From: Mycobacterium sp. | GTDB taxonomy: Bacteria > Actinomycetota > Actinomycetes > Mycobacteriales > Mycobacteriaceae | NCBI GenBank assembly: GCA_025963385.1 | Contig: JAOPUT010000058.1 | Coordinates: 1 to 39,656, forward strand | Direction of reading: 5' to 3' | Length of the DNA: 39,656 bases | Part shown: piece after piece, positions 7,834 to 16,098 of the stretch | Position numbering within the stretch: the stretch's first letter is position 1 | How the letters are laid out: every line of letters starts with the position of its first letter | The notes under the pieces: generated by a model | Told to the model about the DNA's origin: nothing | The model's database searches: none | The model's input: the letters and a program-made list of their open reading frames with translations, nothing else | Made by a program: the position numbers and the translations under genes

Positions 7834-8979
7834 ATGGCGATCAAGGTGGGCGTCTGGGGACCGGGGTCGATGGGTGTCATCGCCCTGCGCGCGGTGATCG
7901 ATCACCCTGAGTTGGAACTGGTCGACCTCGTCGTGCATAGCGATGCAAAGGCAGGCCGCGACGCAGGCGAACTGTGCGGAATCGATCGGGTGGGAGTACT
8001 CGCCAGCCGCGATCCGGACGAGCTGCTCACGGGTGACGCCGACGTGGTGATCTACGCGGCCGCGGGCAACCTTCGTGTGCTCGAGGCGCTGGACGACATG
8101 GTGCGGATCCTTCGGGCGGGCAAGGACGTGGTGTCCTGCTCCGTGGTGCCGCTCGTCTATCCCGACGCCGTCGACGCTGTCTTCACTGGCCCGTTACGCG
8201 ACGCCGCCCTCGCCGGCGGAAGCTCGTTCTTCACCACCGGGATCGACACCGGCTTCGCCAACGACGTACTGCCGCTGGCATTGTCGGGAATCTCCCGCAA
8301 CATCGACTCCGTTCGCGTCACCGAGATGTTCAACTACGCGACCTACCCAGACCACGACGCCGTCTACGAGATCCTCGGATTCGGCAAACCCCCGGAATTC
8401 GCCGCCATCGCCGCGATGCCCGGCGTTTTCACCTACGGCTGGGGACCCGTCCTGCACCAATTGGCCGCGGGGCTTGGCGTCCGCATCGACGACCTGACGG
8501 AGGACAACGAGCGCGTGCCGACCGACGACGGGTTCGACACCCCAACCGGTCACGTACCGGCCGGGACGATTGCCGCGATGCGCTCGACGTTGACCGGATA
8601 CGTCGACGGCAAGCCGACGTTCGTCGTCGACCACGTCACCCGGATGCGTGACGACATCGCGCCCGAGTGGCCGCAGCCCAGCATTGCCATCACGCCGAAG
8701 GACCTCGGCTACGCAGGCGCCTCCGGCCGTGGCGCCTATCGGGTCGAGATCGAGGGATCGCCGAGCATCCGATGCGAACTTGAACTGGCCGAGGACCACG
8801 ACCATGATTTGGGCGCCCGCGTAGCTGGCGCATCCCGGATGGTGAACGCGATCCCCGCGGTCTTCGCCGCGGCACCCGGACTCCTGTCGGCGCTGGAGCT
8901 CCCGTTGATCACCGGCACCGGTCTGGTCAAACCGGCGCACGGTCCCTCACCGGACAGCCGGGTGGTCGGCATTCGCTGA
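7834..8979 (+). CDS. DapB-like NAD(P)H-dependent amine dehydrogenase
   Basis: Predicted oxidoreductase of 381 residues with a dihydrodipicolinate-reductase-like N-terminal Rossmann domain. The cofactor loop GPGSMG is at 9-14 and YAAAGN near 74-79. A longer C-terminal domain contains the FTTGIDTGFAND block around 133-144. This architecture is that of the actinobacterial 2,4-diaminopentanoate-dehydrogenase-like family, which acts on amino or imino groups of small molecules, not of true DapB (about 245 aa). AGGAGA lies 3 nt before the ATG. It is divergently paired with an IclR regulator and probably controlled by it. The natural substrate is unknown. Confidence 0.8.
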   Translation: MAIKVGVWGPGSMGVIALRAVIDHPELELVDLVVHSDAKAGRDAGELCGIDRVGVLASRDPDELLTGDADVVIYAAAGNLRVLEALDDMVRILRAGKDVVSCSVVPLVYPDAVDAVFTGPLRDAALAGGSSFFTTGIDTGFANDVLPLALSGISRNIDSVRVTEMFNYATYPDHDAVYEILGFGKPPEFAAIAAMPGVFTYGWGPVLHQLAAGLGVRIDDLTEDNERVPTDDGFDTPTGHVPAGTIAAMRSTLTGYVDGKPTFVVDHVTRMRDDIAPEWPQPSIAITPKDLGYAGASGRGAYRVEIEGSPSIRCELELAEDHDHDLGARVAGASRMVNAIPAVFAAAPGLLSALELPLITGTGLVKPAHGPSPDSRVVGIR

Positions 8980-9042
8980 AACGATCAGTTCCGCCGCAGC
9001 TGCCGACAGCCCGACATTGCAGCTAGCCACCACAGGAGTTGG

Positions 9043-9810
9043 GTGTCAGCGTCGACGACGTTCGCCGCGGGTGAGGCCACAGTGGACACCATGCACATGG
9101 TCACCACACAAACATCAATCGGTGTCGACTCCGTCGACGAGAGCACGAACGCGGAAAGTGGCCCGCGGGGTCGGGTCAAGTACATCGTCGAGGCGATCGG
9201 AACACTGTTCCTGGTATTCACAGTCGGCGCCGCCGTCGGCAGCCACAGCCAGCTCGCCCCCCTGGCAATCGGCGCCGTCCTGATGGTCATGGTCTACGCC
9301 GGCGGCCACCTCTCTGGCGGGCACTACAACCCTGCGGTTACCTTGGCGGCCCTGGTGCGGCGCCGGATCACGCTACGCGATGCCGCCGGATACTGGCTCG
9401 CGCAGTTCGGTGCCGGACTGGTCGCCGCGGTGTTGGTGCGAACCGTCATCGACCCAACCCAAATCAACAAGACGGCGACACTGACCCTGACGGGCGCAAG
9501 CGTTCTCGCCGCGTTCACGGTGGAGCTGCTGTTCACGTTCGCGCTGTGCTATGTCGTGCTCAACGTCGCCACCAGCAAGGATCACCCGGACAATTCGTTC
9601 TACGGCCTGGCGATCGGGTTCACTGTGGTCGCAGGCGCAGTCGCGGTGGGAGCGATCTCCGGGGGCGCCTTCAACCCGGCAGTCACAGTCGGCGCCGCGG
9701 CGATGGGCATGTTCGCCTGGCCGACGCTGTGGGTCTACCTGGTGGCGCAAGTCGTCGCGGGCATCGCCGCCGGAGCCGTCTTCCGCGCCCTCAACCCGAA
9801 CGACCGCTGA
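9043..9810 (+). CDS. Aquaporin-family (MIP) channel with atypical second NPA box
   Basis: Membrane channel of the major intrinsic protein family, 255 residues with six hydrophobic helices after a polar N-terminal extension of about 45 residues. Both half-helix motifs are present: NPA at 96-98 (GGHYNPAVT) and at 211-213 (GGAFNPAVT). The residue after the second NPA is Val, where most aquaporins and glycerol facilitators carry the selectivity-filter Arg (NPAR). The pore should therefore be wider or less selective; this is family knowledge plus inference. GTG 9043 is chosen because AGGAG lies 4 nt upstream; ATG 9091 is the main alternative. It follows the dehydrogenase by 63 bp and may share its transcript. 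It is convergent with the kinase gene at 9862. Confidence 0.85.
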   Translation: MSASTTFAAGEATVDTMHMVTTQTSIGVDSVDESTNAESGPRGRVKYIVEAIGTLFLVFTVGAAVGSHSQLAPLAIGAVLMVMVYAGGHLSGGHYNPAVTLAALVRRRITLRDAAGYWLAQFGAGLVAAVLVRTVIDPTQINKTATLTLTGASVLAAFTVELLFTFALCYVVLNVATSKDHPDNSFYGLAIGFTVVAGAVAVGAISGGAFNPAVTVGAAAMGMFAWPTLWVYLVAQVVAGIAAGAVFRALNPNDR

Positions 9811-9852
9811 GCCGTTGTCTTGTTGCGCAGCAACGGGTCCTCTAGACGCGAA

Positions 9853-9868
9853 CCCCTGTGCTCAGGGG
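9853..9868. terminator. Compact hairpin between aquaporin and kinase genes
   Basis: CCCCTG-TGCT-CAGGGG forms a perfect 6-bp stem with a 4-nt loop. It overlaps the kinase stop codon (9862-9864) and lies 43 bp after the aquaporin stop. It is placed to end both convergent transcripts. No T-tract follows. Confidence 0.5.
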
Positions 9869-12561
9869 CTGTCGAGCGGGATCGTGACGAGCAGTGTCGT
9901 CCCGCTTCCAGGGCGACTGGAGATCGTCATGTGGCCACCGATCGCCTCGACGCGGTCGGTGAGGCCGATGAGTCCGGATCCCCTTCCGGTATCGGCACCG
10001 CCGATTCCGTCGTCTTCAATCGAGAGGTGCAGGCGCTCAGTCCCGGCGTCAACACGCACTGTCACGGCGGATGCTTGAGCGTGCTTGGCCGTGTTCGTGA
10101 GCGCTTCAGCGATGACGTAGTAGGCGGCCACCTCTGCAGATTCGGGCAACCGACGGTCGACGGCCACCTCGAGCTCGACCGGTACAACCGAGCGGCGAGC
10201 CAGGGTCTTCAGTGCTGGGCCCAGTCCCCCCTTGGACAGGATCGCGGGGTGAATGCCACGGGACAGCTCCTGCAGCTCGGTCGAAACCCCGGCGACACTC
10301 GCCACTAGCCGCGCGAACTGCTCCTTGAGCGAACGGAGTTCGGGCGGCACAACCGCCTCAGCGGTGCGCAGTTCGAGCCCGAGCGAGACGAGCCGTTGTT
10401 GGGCACCGTCGTGTAGATCACGTTCGATCCGGCGCCGGGCGTCATCGGCGGCCGCGACGATCCGACCGCGAGATGCGGTGAGTTCGGCGTGGGTCTGCGC
10501 GTTCGCGATCGCCGTCGCGACCAGATCCGCAAAGTCCCCGACGCGCCCCTCGGTGTCGGGAGGCAACGGCCCGGGTCGCGACGAGCCGACGGCCGCCACC
10601 CCCCAGATCCGGCCGTCGACGATGACGGGCGCTCCGACACCGCACCGGAGGCCCAGCTCACGAATTTGCGCCGCGGCAGCTCCGGCGGCATCGTCGTGGC
10701 TGTCCATCCGGACCGGGCGCCCGGTATGCAACACCTTCGCCGCGACGTTGTCGCCCTCGAGCGAAAAGCGCTGGCCGACAGGCATCTTCTTCGCGCCGGG
10801 CTCGTCCACGGCCGAAAGCAGGGTGGCCGCGCCGTCCGGCTCGTATCGCCACACCGATGCATTCTTCACACCGAGGACCCCAGCCAACTCCAGCGCGACC
10901 GCCGTAAACACCTCGTTCGGAGATACCCCGCGCGCGACCAACGTCGCCACCCGACGCAACGCCGCCTGTTGCTCGGCGAGCACTGCGAGCTCGGCCCGGG
11001 TCTGGGCATTTGCGATCGCGGTGGCTACCAGATCGGTGAAGTCCGCCAAGCGCGCCTCGGTGTCAGGCGGCATGGGTTCGGGTTCCATCGAGCCGATGAT
11101 GGCCGCACCCCACAAGCAGCCATCGACGACGATCGGCGTACCCACCGACGTCTGGATGCCCAGCCCGCGGATCCGAGCGGCGATGGAACCAGCAGCATTC
11201 TCGTAGCTGTCCATCCGGACCGACTGCCCAGTGCCGAATACCGTCTCAGCGGCGCTGTCACCCTCGAGGATGAACCGCTGGCCCAGGAAACTCGTGTTCA
11301 ATGCGTGGAGGATCTCGGCGGGCGGGGCTTCGTCGGCAGCTGCATGGCGCGGGTCGCCGATGCCGACCGCAAGCACGACCCCAGAACTGTCGGCTTCGTA
11401 TCGGAACAGCACCGAATGGTGATAACCCCCGAGGCAGCGGGCCATCTCGCCTGCCACGGCGGAGAACACCTCCGAAGGGGGCATCCCGCGAGCCACCAGC
11501 GTTGCGACCCGGCGCAACGCGGCCTGTTGCTCGGCGAGCACACGTAGCTCGTCGCGGCTGGCACGCAATTCCGCGCGGGTGGCGGCATTGCCGATCGCGG
11601 TGGCGACCAGGTCAGCGAAGTCGCCGATGCGCGCCTCGGTATCCGCCGCCATGGGCTCGGCGCTCGTGGAGCCGACGATGGCCGCGCCCCACAGCCGGCC
11701 CTCCACAACGATCGGAACTCCCACGATCGAACCGATGCCCCCGGCACGAATGCGTTCGGCTTCCGGGCCCGAGACGTTGTCGTGGTTGTCGATCCGCGCT
11801 GACCGGCCGGTGCGTAGTACCAACGATCCGACGTCATCACCGCCCAACGGAATGTGCTCGCCGGTGACGGGCATCGTCGTGACGCCCGGCTCGTATCGGA
11901 CGGCGACCACGAACCCGGTGTTGTCGGCCTCAAAGCGAAGCAGGCCCGCGTTCACCACGTGCAAGCATCGGGCCAATTCGTCGGCCACCGCGTCGAACAC
12001 CTCCGACGGGCTCGCCCCCCGCGCAACCAGCGTGGCCACCCGTCGCAACCCGGCTTGCTGCTCCGCTAACACACTGAGCTCGCCATGGGTCGTCTCGACC
12101 TGTCGACGGCGTTCGATGGCCTCGGCGGCGCGCGATCGGGCCAACCCGGCGAGCGCGGCGGCCGATAGTGCGACGGCGAGGAACACGGTGATAGCCGCCC
12201 AGTTCTCGGTCCAGCTCGCGACGATGCTTGCACCGGATGGCAAACGGTGGAAGTGAAGGTAGACAACGGCGCTGGCCAGCGCCATCGCCACCCCGAGCCG
12301 GAATCCCCACAACGTAGCGATCACCAACACGCCCAGCAGGAATACCACGCCAAAGATGTTTCCGGGGGCGACCTGCTTGAGCACGCTGACCAAGGCGGCC
12401 TCGGCCGCAATCAGCAATGCGCCGAGGACGAGCCCCAGGATCAGGGGCGGGGCTTTGGGTCGCAGCAGCCAGGCGCCCGCACGGGCCCGCATCGCTGCCG
12501 ACCGCAGCCGGACGTCAGACGCGCCGGGCCAGCCGGGTAGTCGTGACCGTCTCTGCGTCAT
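9862..12561 (-). CDS. Sensor histidine kinase with DUF4118 membrane region and three GAF domains
   Basis: Membrane sensor kinase of 899 residues of the NarL/DegS (HisKA_3) type. Residues 38-145 are hydrophobic with about four helices (DUF4118-like, as in KdpD). Three GAF domains follow at about 165-330, 340-525 and 528-692. Each is introduced by nearly the same linker, VLAEQQAALRRVATLVARG, and ends in DFADLVATAI or a close variant, so they are internal duplications. The dimerisation/phosphoacceptor domain has H717 in ERDLHDGAQQR. The ATPase has N823 in EALTNTAKHA and the DDGIGG box at 850-855. All catalytic motifs look intact. The predicted role is autophosphorylation in response to a signal sensed by the GAF domains. 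No response regulator is adjacent. It is closely related to the kinases at 35083 and 37921. The ATG at 12561 lacks a clear ribosome site. Confidence 0.9.
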   Translation of the reverse strand: MTQRRSRLPGWPGASDVRLRSAAMRARAGAWLLRPKAPPLILGLVLGALLIAAEAALVSVLKQVAPGNIFGVVFLLGVLVIATLWGFRLGVAMALASAVVYLHFHRLPSGASIVASWTENWAAITVFLAVALSAAALAGLARSRAAEAIERRRQVETTHGELSVLAEQQAGLRRVATLVARGASPSEVFDAVADELARCLHVVNAGLLRFEADNTGFVVAVRYEPGVTTMPVTGEHIPLGGDDVGSLVLRTGRSARIDNHDNVSGPEAERIRAGGIGSIVGVPIVVEGRLWGAAIVGSTSAEPMAADTEARIGDFADLVATAIGNAATRAELRASRDELRVLAEQQAALRRVATLVARGMPPSEVFSAVAGEMARCLGGYHHSVLFRYEADSSGVVLAVGIGDPRHAAADEAPPAEILHALNTSFLGQRFILEGDSAAETVFGTGQSVRMDSYENAAGSIAARIRGLGIQTSVGTPIVVDGCLWGAAIIGSMEPEPMPPDTEARLADFTDLVATAIANAQTRAELAVLAEQQAALRRVATLVARGVSPNEVFTAVALELAGVLGVKNASVWRYEPDGAATLLSAVDEPGAKKMPVGQRFSLEGDNVAAKVLHTGRPVRMDSHDDAAGAAAAQIRELGLRCGVGAPVIVDGRIWGVAAVGSSRPGPLPPDTEGRVGDFADLVATAIANAQTHAELTASRGRIVAAADDARRRIERDLHDGAQQRLVSLGLELRTAEAVVPPELRSLKEQFARLVASVAGVSTELQELSRGIHPAILSKGGLGPALKTLARRSVVPVELEVAVDRRLPESAEVAAYYVIAEALTNTAKHAQASAVTVRVDAGTERLHLSIEDDGIGGADTGRGSGLIGLTDRVEAIGGHMTISSRPGSGTTLLVTIPLDSP

Positions 12562-12722
12562 AGCGCAAACTCACAAAATCATCTGGCGTACTCACGAGAG
12601 TGAGAGCTGAAATCTTATCCGATCGCGGACTACAGCAGCCATAGCGGACAACCGTTGACCAAGCAACTCGGCGTCGAGGTCACCCCGGCGGGCCCTGGGT
12701 CGGATCCGCGCCTCGCAACTGC

Positions 12723-13979
12723 TCATGACCGCTGAGGCTGCTCCGTGCCCAGCACGACTTGGGTGGTCCGGCTGACGCCCGCGGGGTCCAGATAGCCCAC
12801 GGTGACCGTGACGCCGGGCGCCTTCGACTGCACTGCCGCGACCAAAGCCTCGGCGCTGTCGATCAATTGGTGGTCGACCTTCGTAATCACCGCGTCGGTG
12901 GGCAGGCCTGCCACCGCGGCCGGGCCACCGCTGGTAACCCCGACGATTTGTGCGCCTTGGACATTCGCATCGGCACCCACTTGCACGCCAAGGGAGGCAT
13001 GCGACACCTTGCCGGTGGCAATGAGTTCGTCGGCGACGCGCATGGCCTCCCCGACGGGAATCGCAAAACCAAGGCCAACCGAACCGCTTTCCGCAACAGA
13101 CGAATTGCCCATCGATGCGATGGCCGAGTTCATCCCGATGAGTCGGCCATCTTCATCGACGAGTGCTCCGCCCGAGTTTCCCGGGTTGATCGGCGCATCG
13201 GTTTGAATGGCGTCGAACGTCGTTGGTGGATTCCGTGAGCCGGCGTCCACTGAGGACACCGGGCGGTCGAGCGCGCTGATGATGCCCGTGGTGACCGTGC
13301 CATCCAAGCCCAATGGGGATCCCACCGCTACGACATGTTGGCCGACGCGAAGGTCAGCAGATGATCCCGTCGCGATCGGGGTCAATCCAGAAGCGCCCTG
13401 CGCCTGTACGACTGCGATATCGGTCGTCGGATCGGTGGCGACGACGGTGAAGGGTGCGGTACGGCCGTCATTGAACCTCACTGAGGTGTGCGCTCCGCCT
13501 TGCCCTGTTTGGCCGGCCTCGACTGCGGCCGACACCACATGGTTATTGGTCATGATCAGCCCGTCGGCGGTCAGGATGATGCCCGAGCCCTGAACACCGT
13601 CGTTGCCCAGATCCGTCTGCAGCCGCACCACGCTGGGCAACACTTTGGCGGCGATCTGCTCGATCGAGTCGGCGGGAAGGCCGGCCACCGACTGGGGTGA
13701 GGCGATCGGCTGGACGACCTTGACGGCCGCCCTGGTGCCGGGAGCCGGGCAATGTTGCTGCACATCCAGTCCCGCGGCGGCGCCGATGCCCGCAGACATC
13801 AACGCCACCGCGAACCCTGCGGCAACCAACGTGCCGGCGCGAGAACGCCTGTGCCGCTGCCCATGATCCGAGGCCGACCCGTCGGCGCCGAGTGCAGGCC
13901 GGTAGGGGTACTGCCGCTGACCTGATGGCCATTGGCCATCTGGATGCCGGCGAGGATTCGGATTCGGTCCCGTGGCCAT
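12723..13979 (-). CDS. HtrA/DegP-type serine protease (PepD-like), membrane anchored
   Basis: Trypsin-fold quality-control protease of 418 residues. A polar, Pro/Gln-rich cytoplasmic N-terminus (1-48) and one membrane helix (about 50-70) place the protease domain outside. The catalytic triad is H147 (TNNHVV), D187 (TTDIAV) and S269 (NPGNSGGAL). One C-terminal PDZ domain (about 325-410) contains a GGPAAVAGL loop. This layout is that of mycobacterial HtrA-like proteins such as PepD, which degrade or refold exported proteins under envelope stress. AGGAG lies only 2 nt before ATG 13979, unusually close, so the true start could be internal. The kinase gene is on the same strand, 161 bp away and downstream. 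Functional coupling is possible but not shown. Confidence 0.9.
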   Translation of the reverse strand: MATGPNPNPRRHPDGQWPSGQRQYPYRPALGADGSASDHGQRHRRSRAGTLVAAGFAVALMSAGIGAAAGLDVQQHCPAPGTRAAVKVVQPIASPQSVAGLPADSIEQIAAKVLPSVVRLQTDLGNDGVQGSGIILTADGLIMTNNHVVSAAVEAGQTGQGGAHTSVRFNDGRTAPFTVVATDPTTDIAVVQAQGASGLTPIATGSSADLRVGQHVVAVGSPLGLDGTVTTGIISALDRPVSSVDAGSRNPPTTFDAIQTDAPINPGNSGGALVDEDGRLIGMNSAIASMGNSSVAESGSVGLGFAIPVGEAMRVADELIATGKVSHASLGVQVGADANVQGAQIVGVTSGGPAAVAGLPTDAVITKVDHQLIDSAEALVAAVQSKAPGVTVTVGYLDPAGVSRTTQVVLGTEQPQRS

Positions 13980-14062
13980 AGCTCCTAGGGTGGCGATCTT
14001 GGCATCGATTGTCGTCGGCGCTGCCGCCCACTACCAATTGCAGTTAGCACCTACGTCGTCGC

Positions 14063-15094
14063 TCATCGGCGGTCGGAAAAGCGGATGTCCAAGCTACGCA
14101 GGTACGTCTGCAGGCCCGCGTCCTGGATCGGAATCAGGTGTGCCGGCGCGCCCGACTCGTTGAAGTGCGCGTGCCACAGTCCCGGCGGCGTGACGAACGC
14201 GCCGCCTGCCTCCCAATCGACCCGGGTCGGGTTGACGATGTTGCCACGCTCATCCAACCGGGTGCCCAGCAGCGTGTAGCAGCCGGGTTGGGCGTCGAGA
14301 ATCAGGTCGAGCGCGACCGACTGGTGGCGATGCGGACGTTGTTCCTGATCCGGCGGCAGCAGACCGAACATCGCCCACAGCACGTGGGTGATCGTCAGTG
14401 TTTGCTCCTCTTGAGCATTCGCCAACAAGACGCTCACCCGACTCTTCTCGTTCGCGTCAGGACGTGAGGCGATCTCATCCAGCCGCGCCACCGCGTCAGC
14501 CCGCCGGAATTTCGTTGCGCGGAAACGGGGTTCGGTGGCGCTTGCGCCCAGATGGCGAAGCAATGGCTCGTCGTTCACCCAGTAAAGCGCGGCGTCGGAG
14601 TCAGCATGGAACGTGGCACGGCTATCGGCGGGCAGGGTCAGGAAATCACCCTTCTCCCATCGCACGAGCCGACCGTTCACCGCCGAGAAGCCGCGGCCGG
14701 AGATCACGTAGTAGAGCTGAGAGGTGGCATTCGGATTGGTCGCGATCCGCTCACCCGCACGAATTCGCATGAAGTTCGCCACCAGCGCCGGACTGGTCGC
14801 CGGACCATCCGCGATGCCCAGGTCGCTCGACAAGTCCAACGGGATGATTCGGCTGGGGCCGTCGGCGTAGAGGTCTCGGCTGAAGGCCTTGATCGGAACC
14901 TTCGACGTGTGCCCGGAGCCGATCGGGTTCGCGGCCTTGGTGTACTCGTAGTAGCGCGCATCCTCGGCCCAGTCCTCGAACCGTCCCTCGAACCCGTACT
15001 CGGCCACATTGGTCTCCGGGGCGGCAATGGTGGGGTCCAACGCGTCGCGCTCACCACGGACTTCCGGTGTCACTTGTGCTGTGTTGATTGACAT
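14063..15094 (-). CDS. Bicupin dioxygenase-like protein (gentisate 1,2-dioxygenase family)
   Basis: Two-cupin protein of 343 residues, matching the length and layout of gentisate/1-hydroxy-2-naphthoate ring-cleavage dioxygenases. The N-terminal cupin (about 105-175) keeps the fold motif YYVISGRG...GDFLTLP. It has N and S where the HxH iron ligands of gentisate dioxygenase would be. The C-terminal cupin (about 235-325) has H255-x-H257 (RPHRHQ) and H308/H310 (GLWHAH). A single metal site in the second cupin is therefore likely. AAAGGAG sits 8 nt before ATG 15094. It is divergent from the GntR regulator across a perfect palindrome, so expression is probably induced by its aromatic substrate or a precursor (inference). 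Ring cleavage is the best guess, but a non-dioxygenase bicupin cannot be excluded. Confidence 0.72.
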   Translation of the reverse strand: MSINTAQVTPEVRGERDALDPTIAAPETNVAEYGFEGRFEDWAEDARYYEYTKAANPIGSGHTSKVPIKAFSRDLYADGPSRIIPLDLSSDLGIADGPATSPALVANFMRIRAGERIATNPNATSQLYYVISGRGFSAVNGRLVRWEKGDFLTLPADSRATFHADSDAALYWVNDEPLLRHLGASATEPRFRATKFRRADAVARLDEIASRPDANEKSRVSVLLANAQEEQTLTITHVLWAMFGLLPPDQEQRPHRHQSVALDLILDAQPGCYTLLGTRLDERGNIVNPTRVDWEAGGAFVTPPGLWHAHFNESGAPAHLIPIQDAGLQTYLRSLDIRFSDRR

Positions 15095-15117
15095 TTCTCG
15101 ATCTCCTTTCGGTATAT

Positions 15118-15134
15118 AGATACAACTTGTATCT
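15118..15134. promoter_or_regulatory. Perfect palindromic operator of the GntR/bicupin pair
   Basis: Eight-bp arms AGATACAA and TTGTATCT flank a single C. The site lies 23 bp upstream of the bicupin ATG and close to its likely promoter. Size and symmetry fit FadR-subfamily GntR operators. A partial copy (GAATACAACT) occurs at 15247-15256, just before the GntR start, and could be a weaker second site. Confidence 0.68.
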
Positions 15135-15275
15135 CACTCAAGAATACCGTCGGCACCATAGGGCTGGCAGTGACAACACTCACCCACAGTTGCCGAGCGG
15201 GGCGCGTGATGGACTGTGCGGCAGGTACGCTCAGCGAAAACCTCTCGAATACAACTGAGCTCGAAGCGGAGGGTC

Positions 15276-15947
15276 GTGGCAGAAGGAGTCGCCCGCGGGA
15301 GCCGAGTCGCGGCAAAGGACAGGGCGCTCGACTACGTCAAGAGCCGAATCCTCGCCGGCGCGTTTCCTGGTGGTGAGCTGATCAGCGAGGGCGAGGTCGC
15401 CGACGCGTTGGGCATGTCGCGTACACCTGTCAGGGAAGCCTTTCTGCGCTTGGAGGCCGAGGGATTGCTCCGGCTGTACCCGCAGCGCGGTGCCCTGGTG
15501 ATCCCGGTCTCCCCACAGGAGGTGCGCGCGGTCATGGAGGCTCGGCTGGTCCTCGACCAGTTCGCCGCCGGGAAGGTCATCGGTCAATCGGCGGAAGCAC
15601 GCGGCGCCGTATTCGATCGGATGGCGACTGAACTCGAACGCCAGCGTTTGGCGATCGCCACGGCGGAGCTGCGCGAGTTCTCGGATGCAGATCGGGCCTT
15701 CCATGCGATCCTGATCGAGGCCGCAGGCAACGGCATTCTGCACGACGTGTACGACGCGCTACGCGACCGTCAGATGCGCATGGTCGGTGAATCCGCGGTG
15801 CGTAACCCTGCGCGGATTGAGACCATCCTCGCCGAACACGCGCTGATCGCCGAAGCGGTACGCGACGGCGATCTGGACCGATCGCTCGACGCAATCAAGG
15901 CGCACCTTGCAGGCACCGAGCTAGCCTTGGGTTTCCCGGCCCCATGA
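15276..15947 (+). CDS. GntR-family regulator, FadR subfamily
   Basis: Transcription factor of 223 residues. The winged helix at about 15-78 (RALDYVKSRILAGAFPGGEL, MSRTPVREAFLRLEAEGLL) is followed by an all-helical FCD effector domain whose metal-binding D/H residues lie in the FSDADRAFHAILIEA and LAEHALIAEA stretches. The start is uncertain. GTG 15276 has GGAGG 3 nt upstream and begins the conserved region; a frame open from 15216 lacks a ribosome site. It is divergent from the bicupin gene, with a perfect palindrome between. Repression of that gene, relieved by a carboxylic-acid effector, is the family's usual mode. Confidence 0.85.
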   Translation: MAEGVARGSRVAAKDRALDYVKSRILAGAFPGGELISEGEVADALGMSRTPVREAFLRLEAEGLLRLYPQRGALVIPVSPQEVRAVMEARLVLDQFAAGKVIGQSAEARGAVFDRMATELERQRLAIATAELREFSDADRAFHAILIEAAGNGILHDVYDALRDRQMRMVGESAVRNPARIETILAEHALIAEAVRDGDLDRSLDAIKAHLAGTELALGFPAP

Positions 15948-16081
15948 ACGCAGTCAGTCGTGATGACGGTTGTCCGACAACGTCTCTGGCGTACGTAGGT
16001 CTCGCCCATCCAGATCTCTTCCGAACCGACCGAGTCGCCGCTGATCGCGGACAAGCATGACGTTGGACCTCGATTCAGTTG

Positions 16082-16095
16082 CCTGCGAGCGCAGG
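16082..16095. terminator. Short hairpin between GntR and aldo/keto reductase genes
   Basis: CCTGC-GAGC-GCAGG is a perfect 5-bp stem with a tetraloop, 4 bp beyond the aldo/keto reductase stop. The genes converge here. A second small repeat, GTTGT-CCG-ACAAC, occurs about 100 bp to the left. Weak terminator candidates. Confidence 0.35.
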
Positions 16096-16098
16096 TCG

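Noticed and set aside
9853..9868. Hairpin as part of a riboswitch or attenuator
   Set aside because: It sits at the convergent 3' ends of two genes, so a terminator role is simpler.
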